NCBI GenBank assembly: GCA_949128115.1
Contig: OX421968.1
Coordinates: 32,640,877 to 32,704,876 of the forward strand
Reading direction: 5' to 3'
Source: Anaspis maculata
Lineage: Eukaryota; Arthropoda; Insecta; Coleoptera; Scraptiidae
Length of the DNA stretch: 64,000 nt
The notes beneath the pieces are model-generated. The model worked only from the letters and a program-made list of their open reading frames with translations. It did no database searches and was not told the origin of the DNA. The number at the start of each line of letters is the position of its first letter. Within the stretch, counting starts at the first letter, position 1. The position numbers and the translations under genes are program-made. Shown one piece after another: positions 32,823 through 43,845 of the stretch.

Positions 32823-33768
32823 TTATTCCATCAAGACTCTCGAGCAAATCTCTCTTGTTGAAGATGTATATAATTGGGTATCATCGGCGTATAAATGATA
32901 ATTACAAAAACGAAGCTTAGTCATGAGTTGGGAAATATACAAAGAAAATAGCAGTGGCCCTAGGATAGAACCCTGAGGCACACCACACTTTATTTCACAT
33001 AGGTAGGACTCTAAGTCATTAATTTGAACTTTTTGTTTTCTGCCGGACAAATAGTTCAGAAGAAGTTTTACTACTTGAATGAAAACCTAGGTAGTGTAAG
33101 ACTGAGCAAAGAATATCGTGGTGTATGGTGTCAAAGGCCTTACTGTAATCCAAAAGCAAAAGTAAAGTGATGTCTCCCCTGTCAGTAGCTTCAAAGATAT
33201 CATTGGTGATCTTCAAAAGTGCCGTGGAGCAGCTGTGGTGCTTCCGAAAACCTGATTGCAGTGCAGGTAATAAATGTTTAGCATCAAAATATTGCTGCAT
33301 TTGCATTCGAAATACTTTTTCAAGAATTTTTGACATAACTGGCAAAATACTTATTGGCCGTAAATCACTAAGCTCCACAACCACCTTTTTTTTCGGAACA
33401 GGTAAAACTACCGACTCCTTCCAGCACTCTGGAAAAACACTGTTCTCAATGCAATAGTTAATTATATGCGTCAGAATGGGAACAATAAACACATCCTCAA
33501 AAATTGAACGGAAATACCATCTGATCCAACAGCATGAGATTTTATTTCATTAAGGAATTTATAAATCAGGTCATCATTTACCCTCGCATTTACCACATCG
33601 AACTTGAAACTGTTGCTAATATTGTTATAAGTATTGAAATTGTAAAAATTTAGGATATTGCGCTTAGTTTGTTGGGGTATGGTAACTGAAGCAGAATTAC
33701 CAAAAAAGTCATTGAGAATATTGGCATCCATCAAGTGTTGAGGAATTTGAGTATGGGTAGAGGCTTTG
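32823..33768 (-). pseudogene. LINE reverse transcriptase catalytic core, frameshifted
   Basis: Three frames in series. 33734-33500: NEIKSHAVGSDGISVQFLR. 33492-33050: ECWKESVVLPVPKK, LSDLRPISILPVMSKILEKV, LLDYSKAFDTIHHDIL. 33050-32823: IKCGVPQGSILGPLLFSLYI and the active site in HLYADDTQLYTS (YADD). All core RT motifs are present in the correct order and the catalytic Asp pair is intact; frameshifts near 33495 and 33045 break the protein. In life the enzyme primes reverse transcription at the nicked chromosome. Confidence 0.8.
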
Positions 33769-34009
33769 GGCCGTATTCATACCTCGCTTTTAAGCTAAAA
33801 GCGCTATTAGAGCGATGCGCATTTAGGGGCATTTCTCATATTTCAGTGTTCAAAAATACAAATTAACTCGCAAATTAATTGCAATTAAGTACATACAATC
33901 GCTCCCACACGCAATAATGTATTTTTGAGCACTGAAATATGAGAAATGCCCCTAAATGCGCATCGCTCTAATAGCGCTTTTAGCTTAAAAGCGAGGTATG
34001 AATACGGCC
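33769..34009. mobile_element. 241-bp hairpin MITE in the LINE
   Basis: Near-perfect inverted arms of about 100 bp beginning GGCCGTATTCATACCTCGCT and ending with its inverse. The LINE frame runs into it on both sides (KPWLTDNLKA upstream, MDANILNDFFGN downstream). A target duplication is not clear. Confidence 0.75.
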
Positions 34010-34707
34010 TTCAGGTTGTCAGTGAGCCAGGGCTTGTGGTTCTGCTGTCTCTTTACAACTTTAGTAGGGCAATGTTTGTTCATTAGTAATAACAAATAGT
34101 CATTGAAGAAGGATAGCTTAACATTGATGTCGTCAATTTCCGTTATATGAAACAAAGGTAGTGCTTGTAAATCAGAATTTAGTTGACCCACATCCACGCG
34201 AGAATAATCCCGAAATTTAAAAGACTGGCCACGAGAGTCTCCACCCACACGGCCAGGCTGCTCAAGCTTCACAAAAACAAGACTATGGTCACTCACGTGA
34301 TGCATGTCAACAACACCCCTTTCCTCTATTACTCTCTCACTGTTAATTATGATTAAGTCTATCAAGCTAAAAGATGTGCTGCTTATTCGAGTAGGTTCTT
34401 CAACCGCCTGGACCATGCCGAAAGACTCAATATTAATTGCAGACAAGCGCTTCATTGCCGGGCTATTAATCTGTAACATATCAATATTAAAATCACCCAG
34501 GCAACAAAGCGTATCCACCTGAGGGAAGACATTTGTGAATGTCTCCCCTAGCCTTGACAGAAACAATCCATAATCCATATTCGGTGGTCGGTGAGCAACC
34601 CCAATCCCAACGCAGCCATCTCCCGTTCCAAGTCGAATCCAAAGTTGTTCTATGTCAACAGACGTCGGGATTACGCTGTACTTGTAACAAGACCTGATGT
34701 ACATCAC
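34010..34707 (-). pseudogene. LINE endonuclease domain, N-terminus missing
   Basis: About 230 codons of the apurinic-type endonuclease fold: GIGVAHRPPNMDY, TLCCLGDFNIDMLQ (GDFN motif) and HHVSDHSLVFVKL (SDH motif), then the linker to RT with NKHCPTKVVKRQQNHKPWLT. The first catalytic segment is absent because the copy is 5'-truncated or rearranged near 34700, where ATGTACATCA is locally repeated. The frame enters the MITE at 34009. Confidence 0.75.
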
Positions 34708-34739
34708 AACAGATGTACATCATATTTACATCACAACAG

Positions 34740-35850
34740 CTTTCAACAGTGATAGCTGTCAGTGAAAGCGCAACAGTGGGCCAAGAACTGGGGGTTCGTT
34801 GGGAATGAAATTTCGTTGCAGTATCAGTATCTCTAACTTTATTTTGTTTTAGAAAATGCCGATAATGCAGATTCATTTGCCCAATATTTATGGTCATGTT
34901 GGTGACCAAATCAGCCCCCTCTCGACAAAGTTCGAAGAAGTGATTGAGGCAGGTCATTTAATCGTGTGCGGGGTGACTGGGGCTCTCTGCGACTGTGAGA
35001 CCCTTGTGCTTTGTTATGTCTCATAAATGGATCATTGAAAACCATTTGGAGGTTAGGTTCTGTGGACCAGTTGTTAGAACAGTGTCGTGAACTCGTGAAG
35101 CTATCTCCGATAAGCCAGTGAGAGCAGCCGGAGAGCCTGGAGATCAACGCCAGCGGTATTGAGAGAAGAGACCTGGCCTGCAAATCAGAATCCCCCACTC
35201 GCCTCATCAGTTCAGATTTAGAACAACTTAATCGATATGAAAATATTTTCCATTGTAGGAACACTAACATCAACCGAGAATGCTATGATTAAACTTATGA
35301 TTGAAGAATACTTGATTATTATTGATAAACTATGATTTTTATTATTCTAGACAGCGGTAAATGCTTACTAGCTACTGAAATTTTACTTTACAGTCAATGT
35401 ATGAGTCGTACGATTACTCCAAAAGAATGTTTATCTTTCTGGCCTAAACGATCATTGTTGGCTCATTTTCGTGATGCGTCCTGTTGTACCTATGCCTTGT
35501 CTTGTGGGGGCTTAGTATTTCCACCTTGTGTGCAAGGGGCTCACACAACTCAACACCTGTAATGTAAATAAGCATTCAGAGATTGCATTTTTCGGCCAGC
35601 ATTTCACCAACTTACGTATCAGCTTTTGCTGCTGCATTGTGCATTGTGTCCATCGGCGTATACTAACGCAGTAATTCAAGTTAAACTACAACAATCACTC
35701 GCTCACATTCACGACGATGTGGGAAACCAGGAAAACAAGGAAGACAAAAAAATTTAATTATTTTTCAACTGTCAAAATTCTTATGATTTGGAGTAGGTAC
35801 TGTCAACCAGACTGTCAACTGTCGAGTGCTACTGCGCTGGGTACCTATTT
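34740..35850. other. no gene recognised
   Basis: Frames of up to 120 codons exist on both strands but show no known domain. 35855-35940 is an inverted relative of 29365-29445 (phrase AAGGCCCCTTGG..CACAATGTTTGATTGCG), the only repeat noticed here. Confidence 0.4.
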
Positions 35851-35947
35851 ACATTGTCTATTTATCAAGGCCCCTTGGACCACAATGTTTGATTGCGTTC
35901 AGCGCCTTCTGGTGGCCGCTGATTTTCGCCAATGGCCAGCACTCAGT

Positions 35948-36148
35948 GCGTGCTTTTCACCTAGCCCCAACCCCAAGTTCGGTACACCTGCCATTTACGC
36001 ATGTGCGGGTGCCAAACGGTGCTTTCCATCTACGTGTTCCTACTCGGTTCTGCGCCGTTCATTGGATCACCTAAAATTTTGTGCAACACCCACACCATGG
36101 AACATGTGCCGTCTGGTGGTATTTGTACCGTCTAGGGGGAAAGCACCC
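35948..36148 (-). mobile_element. MITE-A short form (201 bp)
   Basis: Ends GCGTGCTTTTCACCTAG and (inverted) GGGTGCTTTCCCCCTAG, with AGT on both sides (35945-35947, 36149-36151). It lacks the internal ~260-bp segment of the long form. Confidence 0.7.
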
Positions 36149-36151
36149 AGT

Positions 36152-36536
36152 TAGGCGCGTTAGTGTGTGGCCGTAACGGCGCACCGACCATCGCCTGGCC
36201 CATAGCCTCGCACTTTAGAAAAAATAGATGCATTGTTTTAAATGTAAGTGTCCGCAGTGAGGCCTCGCACATCGCCTGGCTTTTCGTGTCCGGAACGGCG
36301 CACCGACCATCGCCTTGTACAGTTGGGAGTGAAATGATTCATACGGCACCGCTAGGGAGTCGGCTGGATTTCAGAAATGTTAGCTGCTTGGATCGTTCAT
36401 GAATGCCAGTTTTGATCACGATCAATCTCTAATCAAAACTGGCATCCAAGAACAATCCAAGCAGCTAACATTTCTGAAATCCAGCCGATTTCCTAGCGGT
36501 GCCGTATGAATCATTTCGCTCCCAACTGTACCATAA
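36152..36536 (-). repeat. G-family repeat (CCATCGCCTGGC motif), split by a MITE
   Basis: Inverse of 51994-52172 with only a few differences. It consists of CATCGCCTGGC / CATAGCCTCGCAC motifs around a TGCATTGTTTTAAATGTAAG core. The TA-flanked MITE at 36320-36528 is inserted near its right end. Confidence 0.7.
36320..36528. mobile_element. 209-bp Tc1/mariner-type MITE
   Basis: Starts CAGTTGGGAGTGAAATGA and ends with its inverse. Near-perfect arms cover almost the whole element, with TA on both sides (36318-36319, 36529-36530). The related G-family copy at 51994-51995 has a single TA at this point and no insert, giving an empty site. Confidence 0.85.
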
Positions 36537-36649
36537 GTCTTTTTCTGAGAAAATTCTGGACTGCTGCTTCTTTCAAATTCAAATCTGTTGCCGCCACAAT
36601 TTGTCCCCCCACTACAACAATAACCAGCCCCATGACCAGGTTATGAAAT

Positions 36650-37030
36650 GGGTGCTTTCCATCTAGACGGTACAAATACCACCAGACGGCACATGTTCCA
36701 TGGTGTGGCACAAAATTTTAGGTGATCCAATGAACGGCGCAGAACCGAGTAGGAACACGTAGATGGAAAGCACCGTTTGGCACCCGCACATGCGTAAATG
36801 GCAGGTGTACCGAACTTGGGGCTAGGTGGGAAGCACGCAATGGGTGCTTTCCACCTAGACGGTACAAATACCACCAGACGGCACATGTTCCATGGTGTGG
36901 CACAAAATTTTACGTGATCCAATGAACGGCGCAGAACCGAGTAAAAACACGTAGATGGAAAGCACCGTTTGGAACCCGCACATGCGTAAATGGCAGGTGT
37001 ACCGAACTTGAGGCTAGGTGGAAAGCACGC
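36650..37030 (+). mobile_element. two short MITE-A copies in tandem
   Basis: Copies at 36650-36838 and 36842-37030 (189 bp each), same orientation, each starting GGGTGCTTTCC and ending with GGAAGCACGC or GGAAAGCACGC. AAT occurs before, between and after them (36647-36649, 36839-36841, 37031-37033). Confidence 0.75.
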
Positions 37031-37146
37031 AATGTATAACCGGTGATGATATCAAAATGGCGGCACTTCCTTTACCGCTTATAACCAATCCTCGCTCAAA
37101 CGTCAAATTCTATAACCAAGTGTTAACGGTCATGAACGGTTACTCG

Positions 37147-37266
37147 CTCGAAAAAGACTATAGCCTGGCACCATCGCCTCGCACACGCAAAAAATACATG
37201 CGTTGTTTTAAATGTACGTGGCCAAAGTGGAGCCTCGCACAGCGCACCGCACATAGCCTGGCACCA
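37147..37266 (-). repeat. G-family repeat unit, ~120 bp
   Basis: GCCTGGCACCATCGCCTCGC ... GCGCACCGCACATAGCCTGG with the TGCGTTGTTTTAAATGTACG core. It matches, inverted, the unit formed by 49345-49437 joined to 51966-51990. MITE-A at 37269 is inserted at its edge. Confidence 0.65.
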
Positions 37267-37268
37267 TT

Positions 37269-37716
37269 GGGTGCTTTCCACCTAGACGGTACAAATACCA
37301 CCAGACGGAACATGTTCCACGATTGGGTACACCTAGATGGAAAGCACCGGCATCGTTGACCGACGCGACATCTCTGGTCTGGAGGCGAAAGAGGACTATG
37401 GCATTCAGAAATAAATAAATGGCAGCGTAAATCTTAATCGATCGTACGTTATCCCTGCAGAGAAATAAAATAAAACACGGATGCATGGATGAAACGACAC
37501 AGAGAGAGACATATGACAACGGAGTGCTGGATTACAGCTGACGGTACGTCATTTGTCGCATCCGTTTCCGGTGTGCCTTCCGACGGCACAAAATTTTAGG
37601 TGATCCACCGGACGGCACAAAACCAGGTAAGAACACGTAGATGGAAAGCACCGTTTGGAACCCGCACGTGCGCAAATGGAAGGTGTACCAAACTTTGAGC
37701 TAGGTGGAAAGCACCC
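37269..37716 (+). mobile_element. MITE-A, complete long form (448 bp)
   Basis: Exactly the same length as the copy at 1070-1517 and very similar to the one at 2152-2602. Termini GGGTGCTTTCCACCTAG and its inverse, with ATT on both sides (37266-37268, 37717-37719). The high similarity between distant copies suggests recent activity. Confidence 0.8.
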
Positions 37717-37719
37717 ATT

Positions 37720-38300
37720 GGCGAGTAACATTACCGATGGTGGCGCTGCTGATGCGCTTCGCATGTAAACAAACATGTCGGATAGGGCACGGATTGTTGC
37801 CCGCGCGTTCAAAAATCTTAATAATCTTATCAGTAGTAAGCGGTTTTTAATGTCCTCCAGACGTGAAACGTGGTTAATTAGTATTGCGGTGGAACTCGAA
37901 AATGGCAGAAGCGCAATTGAGTGTTATGGAGGTTTTCAATCACTTGATGACCTCAACGGATTCTCGATATTACCTACCTATCGTGATGGGAGAGGAAATT
38001 CTGAAGTCACAATTTCTCGGTTGTGAGAAAGCGGTCGAAAGCGAACCCTATCAAGCATCAATTTTAACATAGACATATTTGGATTGTGTTTACAAACAAG
38101 CGCATGGTATGAATCTCCTCACGAGGAACTGGGAATGTAATTAAAAGAAATAGTAGTAGCAGTTCCTGTGAAATTGGAATGTTCAAATGCACTTGCAAAA
38201 GCAGGCCAGTCCGGGACATACAAATATATCGCAGACTGTGCTTCTTCGATGCAGCCATAAAAAGTTCCCATTTTCAGCGACACTTCCCAGGCTTTTCTCG
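37720..38300. other. no gene recognised
   Basis: A plus-strand frame reads MAEAQLSVMEVFNHLMTSTD (ATG at 37902) and ends at 38072. It looks protein-like but has no known relatives that I recognise and no clear splice partners. Left unassigned. Confidence 0.3.
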
Positions 38301-38306
38301 TAGTCA

Positions 38307-38441
38307 TATTTTCCACAGTGCCGAGTTTGTCATCTTGACTACCCAACCTGCGTCTTTTGCTTTCGACGGGAAACGGTGAAAATGTAACTCTTCCTTTTTC
38401 CGGTTTCCACAGCGCGACTCGCACTCGGAAACACAACCAAT
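38307..38441 (-). pseudogene. THAP-domain-like fragment
   Basis: The minus strand reads GCVSECESRCGNRKKEELHF followed by HRFPSKAKDAGWVVKM and a stop shortly after. A Cys pair followed by GNR..K...FHRFP..K...W is the N-terminal half of a THAP zinc finger, a DNA-binding module shared by host proteins and P-element-type transposases. The second Cys and the His of the C2CH set are not found, so it is partial: a broken THAP gene, or an exon whose continuation I cannot find. Confidence 0.4.
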
Positions 38442-39160
38442 TCTCTGCCACTTTCTGTCACTCTCTTGCCACCTTCCATTCTGATGCCACTTTTGCTTCC
38501 CAGTCGTCGTACACGTGCCACTCCTATTTAAAAATGGAATGCTTTTGCAACCGACGACACCTAGTATATTCAAGATAATGAAACATGCGTGGCTCACGTA
38601 CTTTGTTGGAAAAAATTAACGCCGCGTTAAGTCAGATAGGGTCAATTGAAGTCGCCAAACACCGCAACGCTCATAAGAGCCCACACAAATCTGAGGTTGA
38701 TCCGTGCACAAACGTCGTTTTGTGGTGGCCGGCAAATAATATTTTTGTTAAATTGTCGCACTTCGTTGAGGAAGCTCTCGACGCCGAGCGCGGGGCGAAA
38801 TCCCAAGAAATCTATTTATAACTCATCACCGGCTTCCAGCAGGGGCAGAGATTTCCAAAGAATATATCTGAGGTATTGATTGCCCCGTGTGAGAGAGCGC
38901 AGCTTTTTCTTGGAAATGTGGTTAACTCCTGACCTTTTAGCTGGTGCAAGGGGTGAGCCGCTCGTAAAACAAATCGAGAAATATATGTACAGGATGGTGT
39001 TCCCTGAGAGCATTTGAAAGATGACCGATGTATGGAAACAGTTCCTTCCAAGCACGAAAAAAAAAGTATAACACGATGTATTGATTTCGCTATTCCACGA
39101 AATGTGTGGGTGGCCGCTCTCGGAACCCTCGCTTTCTTAAAAGCCATAAAATGTTTCTGC
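38442..39160. other. no gene recognised
   Basis: A 78-codon plus-strand frame (38585-38821, MRGSRTLLEKINAALSQIGS) is unassigned. No repeats were noticed. Confidence 0.35.
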
Positions 39161-39164
39161 GTAC

Positions 39165-40049
39165 TGTAGCACCCCGTGGGCGACCGAGGGGAATGGGTTA
39201 GCGATTATAAATACGAGAGCTCCCGGCTCACAAGAGGAGTCCAGTTTGAGCTTTCATCAGTGATGTAGTACATTTGCCAGAAGTCAGTGCTTTTTGTTTA
39301 AACACCATTGAGGTATGTAACGGCTGGTTCTCCTTATTACAATGTGCTTTAGATTTTTATTTATGCAATGACTGCAAGTCACAGATGTAAGCTTGTCCAT
39401 GTTATAGAAACATTTAAACAATTAAGGTGCTATTGAAAAGTTATTCGCTCTTTTTAGATAGTTAGAGATTCGTTTAGATATTATACACACCTAGACATTT
39501 AATTTGTTTAAATAATAGCAACAGCAAATAGATTATTCGAATATTAGCAACAAATAGTTTGTTTAAATAATAATCAATTCTCGTATAAACAATTAGAATG
39601 TTTATACAATCAGGCACTGGGTTATTTCATCCAGTATTGGATCATTGCAGTTTACCTTGGGTGGGGTTACCCAGTTTACCAGTTTACAATTGTGTAGTCT
39701 AGTTATTCATTGACTTTTGTCTCCATTTCAAATGTATAGGTACATGTAAATCATTTATTTTTAATAAATTGTTTAATTTTACTCTTGCACTTTAATACCA
39801 CTCTAGATGAAAGTTAATCAGAGATACATAGCTGAAAAGCACATAGATTATGCATCTCGACAAATTAATACGAGAAGAAGTGCGATTGTTAACTCGAGGT
39901 GATGCAACCGTAGGTAAGTGTCACGGTGTCACGCAGGTAGGTCAAATAAGAGGTCTAAGGTATTCGGGAGAATACCCGTTCCCACGTTAGAGTGTTAAAG
40001 TTGAATAAAGCGAAATTGGGAGTTGGAGCCCAATAAAAATAATTCTTCA
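39165..40049 (+). mobile_element. candidate solo LTR (885 bp)
   Basis: TG at 39165 (TGTAGCACCCCGTGGGCG), a TATA box ATTATAAATACG near 39205 with a GC-rich region just downstream, AATAAA near 40004 and AATAAAAAT near 40033, and CA at 40048-40049. GGTGTCAGAGGTTAAC follows at once and resembles the gypsy primer-binding site at 16185. A GTATGT donor-like site lies near 39313. No internal element sequence follows. A host promoter with an untranslated first exon is the alternative. Confidence 0.4.
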
Positions 40050-41382
40050 GCTGGTGTCAGAGGTTAACTCTTCATGATGTTATTCATATGTCCCAGGTGT
40101 TATCCTGACCGCCTGGCACGACAGTTTACACGTTGGCCGTCAGATGGCGTATTCGATCTTGAAACTCGCCAATAGCTTTGCCTCGAGAAATAAAGCATGG
40201 TATTGTTCAGACCATCACCCATCGCACGCGATTTTTGTAGCAATATGTTGGGTTTTTCAATTTGATTTTAAAGTTCAGTAATAAAAGCAGCTCTTTTGAC
40301 CATGTTTCCAGACATCGAAACTCAAATTCTCGAAAACGAAGCCTCCGAATAAAAAATATCAAGAACATTTTTTCCTTTCTATATTCAATGTAGAATCTGA
40401 AAATGTGACTAGAATTCAAAAATATTCGTCGGGGCAAAAAGTAGAGGGGTAGAAAGTAATAAACGACGGTGACCGTGTCAGAAAGGGGATCTCGATTTTA
40501 ATAATCGCAAAAGTAGGAATGGACCACAAACAGTGACCAAGAAGCTTTTTCAAAGGAAATTTTGCGGAAGATCTACAAACTTTCGAGAAAAAAAATCAGA
40601 AGGTTGGAAAGCTGCGCAGTGTATTTTTTTGACGCCAGGCGGATATGCAATCCCCCGAACGAAATGGAAATGAAACTAAAAGAAAGATCAAACACACCAG
40701 TGGAGCTGGGGAGCAGAAATGGGGTGTTGGGAAGGGGAAGCTAAAAATAACGCGTCATAAATTGAAAAAGAAAGGGCGAGATATCGCAAGAAATAGTAAG
40801 AAAACCACCAAAAGACATTGGTTTTGTGGCAATATGCTACCAATAGACACCAACGGGACTGAGGAGCAAAATGGGGGTGTTGAGCGGGAAGAAGTCAAGA
40901 AGAACGCGTCGTAAAACAAGGAACAGGGCTAAAAATCACAGCAATCGTTGAAATTTTAAAAAAAGAATTGAAAAGAAGGAGTACATCACACACAATTAAA
41001 GGGGAGAAAGTTGCAAAAAAAGGCAGTCGACGCGTGTAAAGAATGAATGAAATGCAGGATAAATAGCTGAAGAGCGCAAAGAAAGGATAACAACGCATGG
41101 AAAGTATCGCGCAAAAATAGTTGAAGTACGTTCAAAAAGAAGGAATGAAACACAGAAAACGGGAAAAAAGTCGCGAAATACAGGTACCTAGTTGAAACGT
41201 GTAATTTCTCTATTTGGTTTTCATTTCATATTGGTGTTTTTTTTTTAAATGGCAATGCAATGACGTATAGGTCGCGGGAACAAAAATGGCGTGCTAAAGA
41301 TTGGTATATGGTATGATGTTATTTCCACTAGTACCTACTTGCTGATACAATTTTCTTCAGTTGTCAAGTTGTAATAAATATA

Positions 41383-42430
41383 CAGGGTGGTTTTTTTGAA
41401 AAGTTTCCACCCCTTATTTCTCGCCGCCAAAATTTTCCACAGGAAAACGCCGAAACAGATCTATTTTTGTTTCAAATGGGTCATGTAGGGTATAGGGCAC
41501 ATATCACCAAATTTTTTTCTTGGACCTCTTCGCCCCCACCCCACCCTGCTTTAAAATTTCAAATAGCATGACCTATTTTGTGATACATCAAATTGGAGGC
41601 AATAAAATTCTCTTTCCGTTGAACATATTTCAAATTTTTTTTTAACCACCCCCCAACCCTTTTGAAAACCCTCTTTTCGTTAATGAAAGGACAATGTTTC
41701 CCCTATAAACTCTCGATTCTTGAGAAATAGACTTCCCAGCAAGAACAGGTCGATTCTTATTTCAATGGGGTCATCTTAGACACGAGTGGCCAAATTTTGA
41801 TCCTCAACTCCTTCGCCCCCACCCCACCCTACTTTGAAATTTCGAATAGCATTACCTACCTAATAAACTATATTTATTTATTTATTTATTTATTTATTTA
41901 TTTGTCTTGTGATACATCAAATAGAAGGCAATGAAATTTTTTCTGTCAAACATATTTCTATTTTTTTTTTTTAAAACCACCCCTTTGAAGTAGGGTAGGG
42001 TGGGGGTGAAGGGGTTGGAGATAAAAGTTTGGCCATACTTGTCTTAGATAACCCCACTAAAATAAAAATCGACCTGTTTTTGCTGGAAAGTCTTCTCAAG
42101 AATCGGGAGGTATTATAAAGGAAATATTTTCATTTCATTAACAAAGATGGGATTCTCACAAGGGCTGGGGGTTAATTTAAAAGAATGAAAAAATATGTTT
42201 GGCGGAAAGAGATTTTTCTTGCCTTCCAATTTGATGCATTACAAGATAGGTAATGCCATTTGAAATTCCAAAATAGGGTTTAGTGGAGCGTAGGGGTTGA
42301 AGATGGAAATTTTGGAATATGTGTCCTAGATTTCCCCCTCGAAACAAAAATCGAGCTGTTCCGGCGTTTTCCTGTGAAAAATTTTGGCGGCAAGAAATCA
42401 GGGGTGCAAACTTTCCAAGTAAACACCCTG
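41383..42430. mobile_element. 1.05-kb TA/CAGGGTG palindromic element
   Basis: Starts CAGGGTGGTTTTTTTGAAAA after TA (41381-41382) and ends AAACACCCTG at 42430, where the expected TA reads TT. The centre is near 41890, marked by an (ATTT)n run at 41871-41902. Interior blocks (CACCCCACCCT, GTGATACATCA) are shared with the element at 4497-7365. No coding sequence. Confidence 0.65.
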
Positions 42431-42975
42431 TTTGATTTTTTTCAACACTAAGGCATATATATACGAATGTCACGTATAAAGCTGAATTTTGCAAAACGAG
42501 CTCTTTTCAAAATAGGGTAATGGGAGGAATTCACATTTTAGCGATGTCCAGTTTATTCTGGTGTCAAGTTTTATTATTAATACAGTTAATATCGAGGTCA
42601 GAGTTATTTAGTCTATTAAATCAAATTAAATTGCAAAGTAGATGAATTGTTTCCGGAAATACACTGTACCTTTTACATTTCAGAACCTACCTTACAGTGA
42701 CCATCAGCCCAGTGCCGGCCTCAGTAATTTTGGCGCCCCGGGCCAGAATTCGAAACCGCCGCCCCCACTTTGGGTCCCTGAGCGAAGCGAGCAAAAATTA
42801 GGTATTGTTGTTGCAATAATGGAGCATTTGTGCTTTTATAGAAGCAAATTCGGCGATCACCACTGGCAAGTCGTTTTGTTGCTTTCGTAAATTATCAATT
42901 TTCTTTATTCCAACCGCGGTTTTCCCGCCCCTATGAGCTGGCGCCCCGAGCGGTCGCCCGTCTCGCCCTACCCTA
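42431..42975. other. unassigned, with a possible hAT remnant
   Basis: From about 42711 the sequence CAGTGCCGGCCTCAG..TTGGCGCCCCGGGC, and near 42930 CTGGCGCCCCGAGCGG, resembles GC-rich ends of short hAT elements. Exact termini and a duplication could not be established. Confidence 0.3.
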
Positions 42976-42980
42976 ATGCT

Positions 42981-43131
42981 GGCCTTACATTGAGCAGCAA
43001 ATGCTGCAGCTTTCTTTGCAGCAGAGTTCTGATTGGAACTGACGCCTGTTATTGCTGTCAGTGACCAACATTTGACCAATGAGAGCTCGGCAGCAAAAGA
43101 AGCTGCAGCATTTGATGCTCAATGTAAGGCC
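42981..43131. mobile_element. 151-bp hairpin MITE
   Basis: GGCCTTACATTGAGCAGCAA at the left and GATGCTCAATGTAAGGCC at the right, arms of about 45 bp with the phrase AATGCTGCAGCTT and its inverse. No target duplication was read. Confidence 0.7.
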
Positions 43132-43246
43132 ACCATAAGGCCGCTCCTGCATCAGCCTCTCTGCACTAGATATAGGCTGTGCGGTGCGTGGCAGTTTTTC
43201 CATCTTTTTTCAAGCCCTCCTTTTGTTTATTGTGTGTACGTTTTTT

Positions 43247-43845
43247 TTTTTCGAGTTTGTGATTGCATGCATTCGCCAATTTCTTATGTTTGCGCTGTTA
43301 AGTGTAATATTTTCATCGTCCCAGGACGAGGACGACGACGAGGAGGTAAAGTCCATAACTGTGGTAGATATATTTGCGTATTTCCTTCCTTATAACAATC
43401 GCCAAATAATCAGAAAGTCGAGACTTCGGGCACTACCTATACGTATAAGAACAGTAGGTAGCTTTAGGACAAGGCGATGGTCTAGGCGAAGGTGCCAGGC
43501 TATGGTGCTATGGTCGAGGCGAGGCCGCGAGGGTACGAGGCTATGGGCGAGGCGCCTCGACCATAGCACCATAGCCTGGCACCTTCGCCTAGACCATCAC
43601 CTTGTCGTAAAGCTACCTACTGTTATTATACGTTATTATACGTATAGGTAGTGCCCGAAGTCTTGACTTTCTGATTATTTGGCGATTGTTATCAGGAAGA
43701 GAATACGCAAATATATCTACCACAGTTATGGACTTTACCTCCTCGCTCCTCGTCGTCGTCCTCGTCTTCGGACGATAAAAATATTGCACTTAGCAGCGCA
43801 AACATAAGAAATTGGCGAATGCATGCAATCACAAACTCAAAAAAA
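43247..43845. repeat. 600-bp palindrome with G-family repeats at its centre
   Basis: Arms are inverse copies around about 43545. The central 140 bp (43467-43605) are GGCGATGG / GGCTATGG units and their inverse. Each arm contains an acidic coding-like stretch (DEDDDEEVKSITVVDIF at about 43325) that could be a captured exon, with GTAAAG as a weak donor. The only frame through it is 155 codons and runs into the repeats. Confidence 0.55.

Larger units (their letters stand above)
29488..34707 (-). mobile_element. CR1/Jockey-type LINE, 5'-truncated, with two insertions
   Basis: Transcribed leftward: endonuclease (34707-34010), reverse transcriptase (33768-32823), distal RT region (32663-32271), C-terminal end (30072-29842), 3' UTR, and a (ATTT)n tail at 29522-29488. 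A short simple-sequence tail instead of poly(A) fits CR1-like LINEs. Removing the element at 30073-32270 and one copy of the duplicated GCTAGGTGA makes the last two coding parts continuous in frame. Several frameshifts make it non-functional. The 5' end (ORF1 and the first part of the endonuclease) is missing. Confidence 0.75.

Noticed and set aside
34911..35273. 120-codon minus-strand frame as LINE ORF1
   Set aside because: It lies upstream of the LINE endonuclease but has no zinc-knuckle, RRM or PHD features and no continuity with ORF2.
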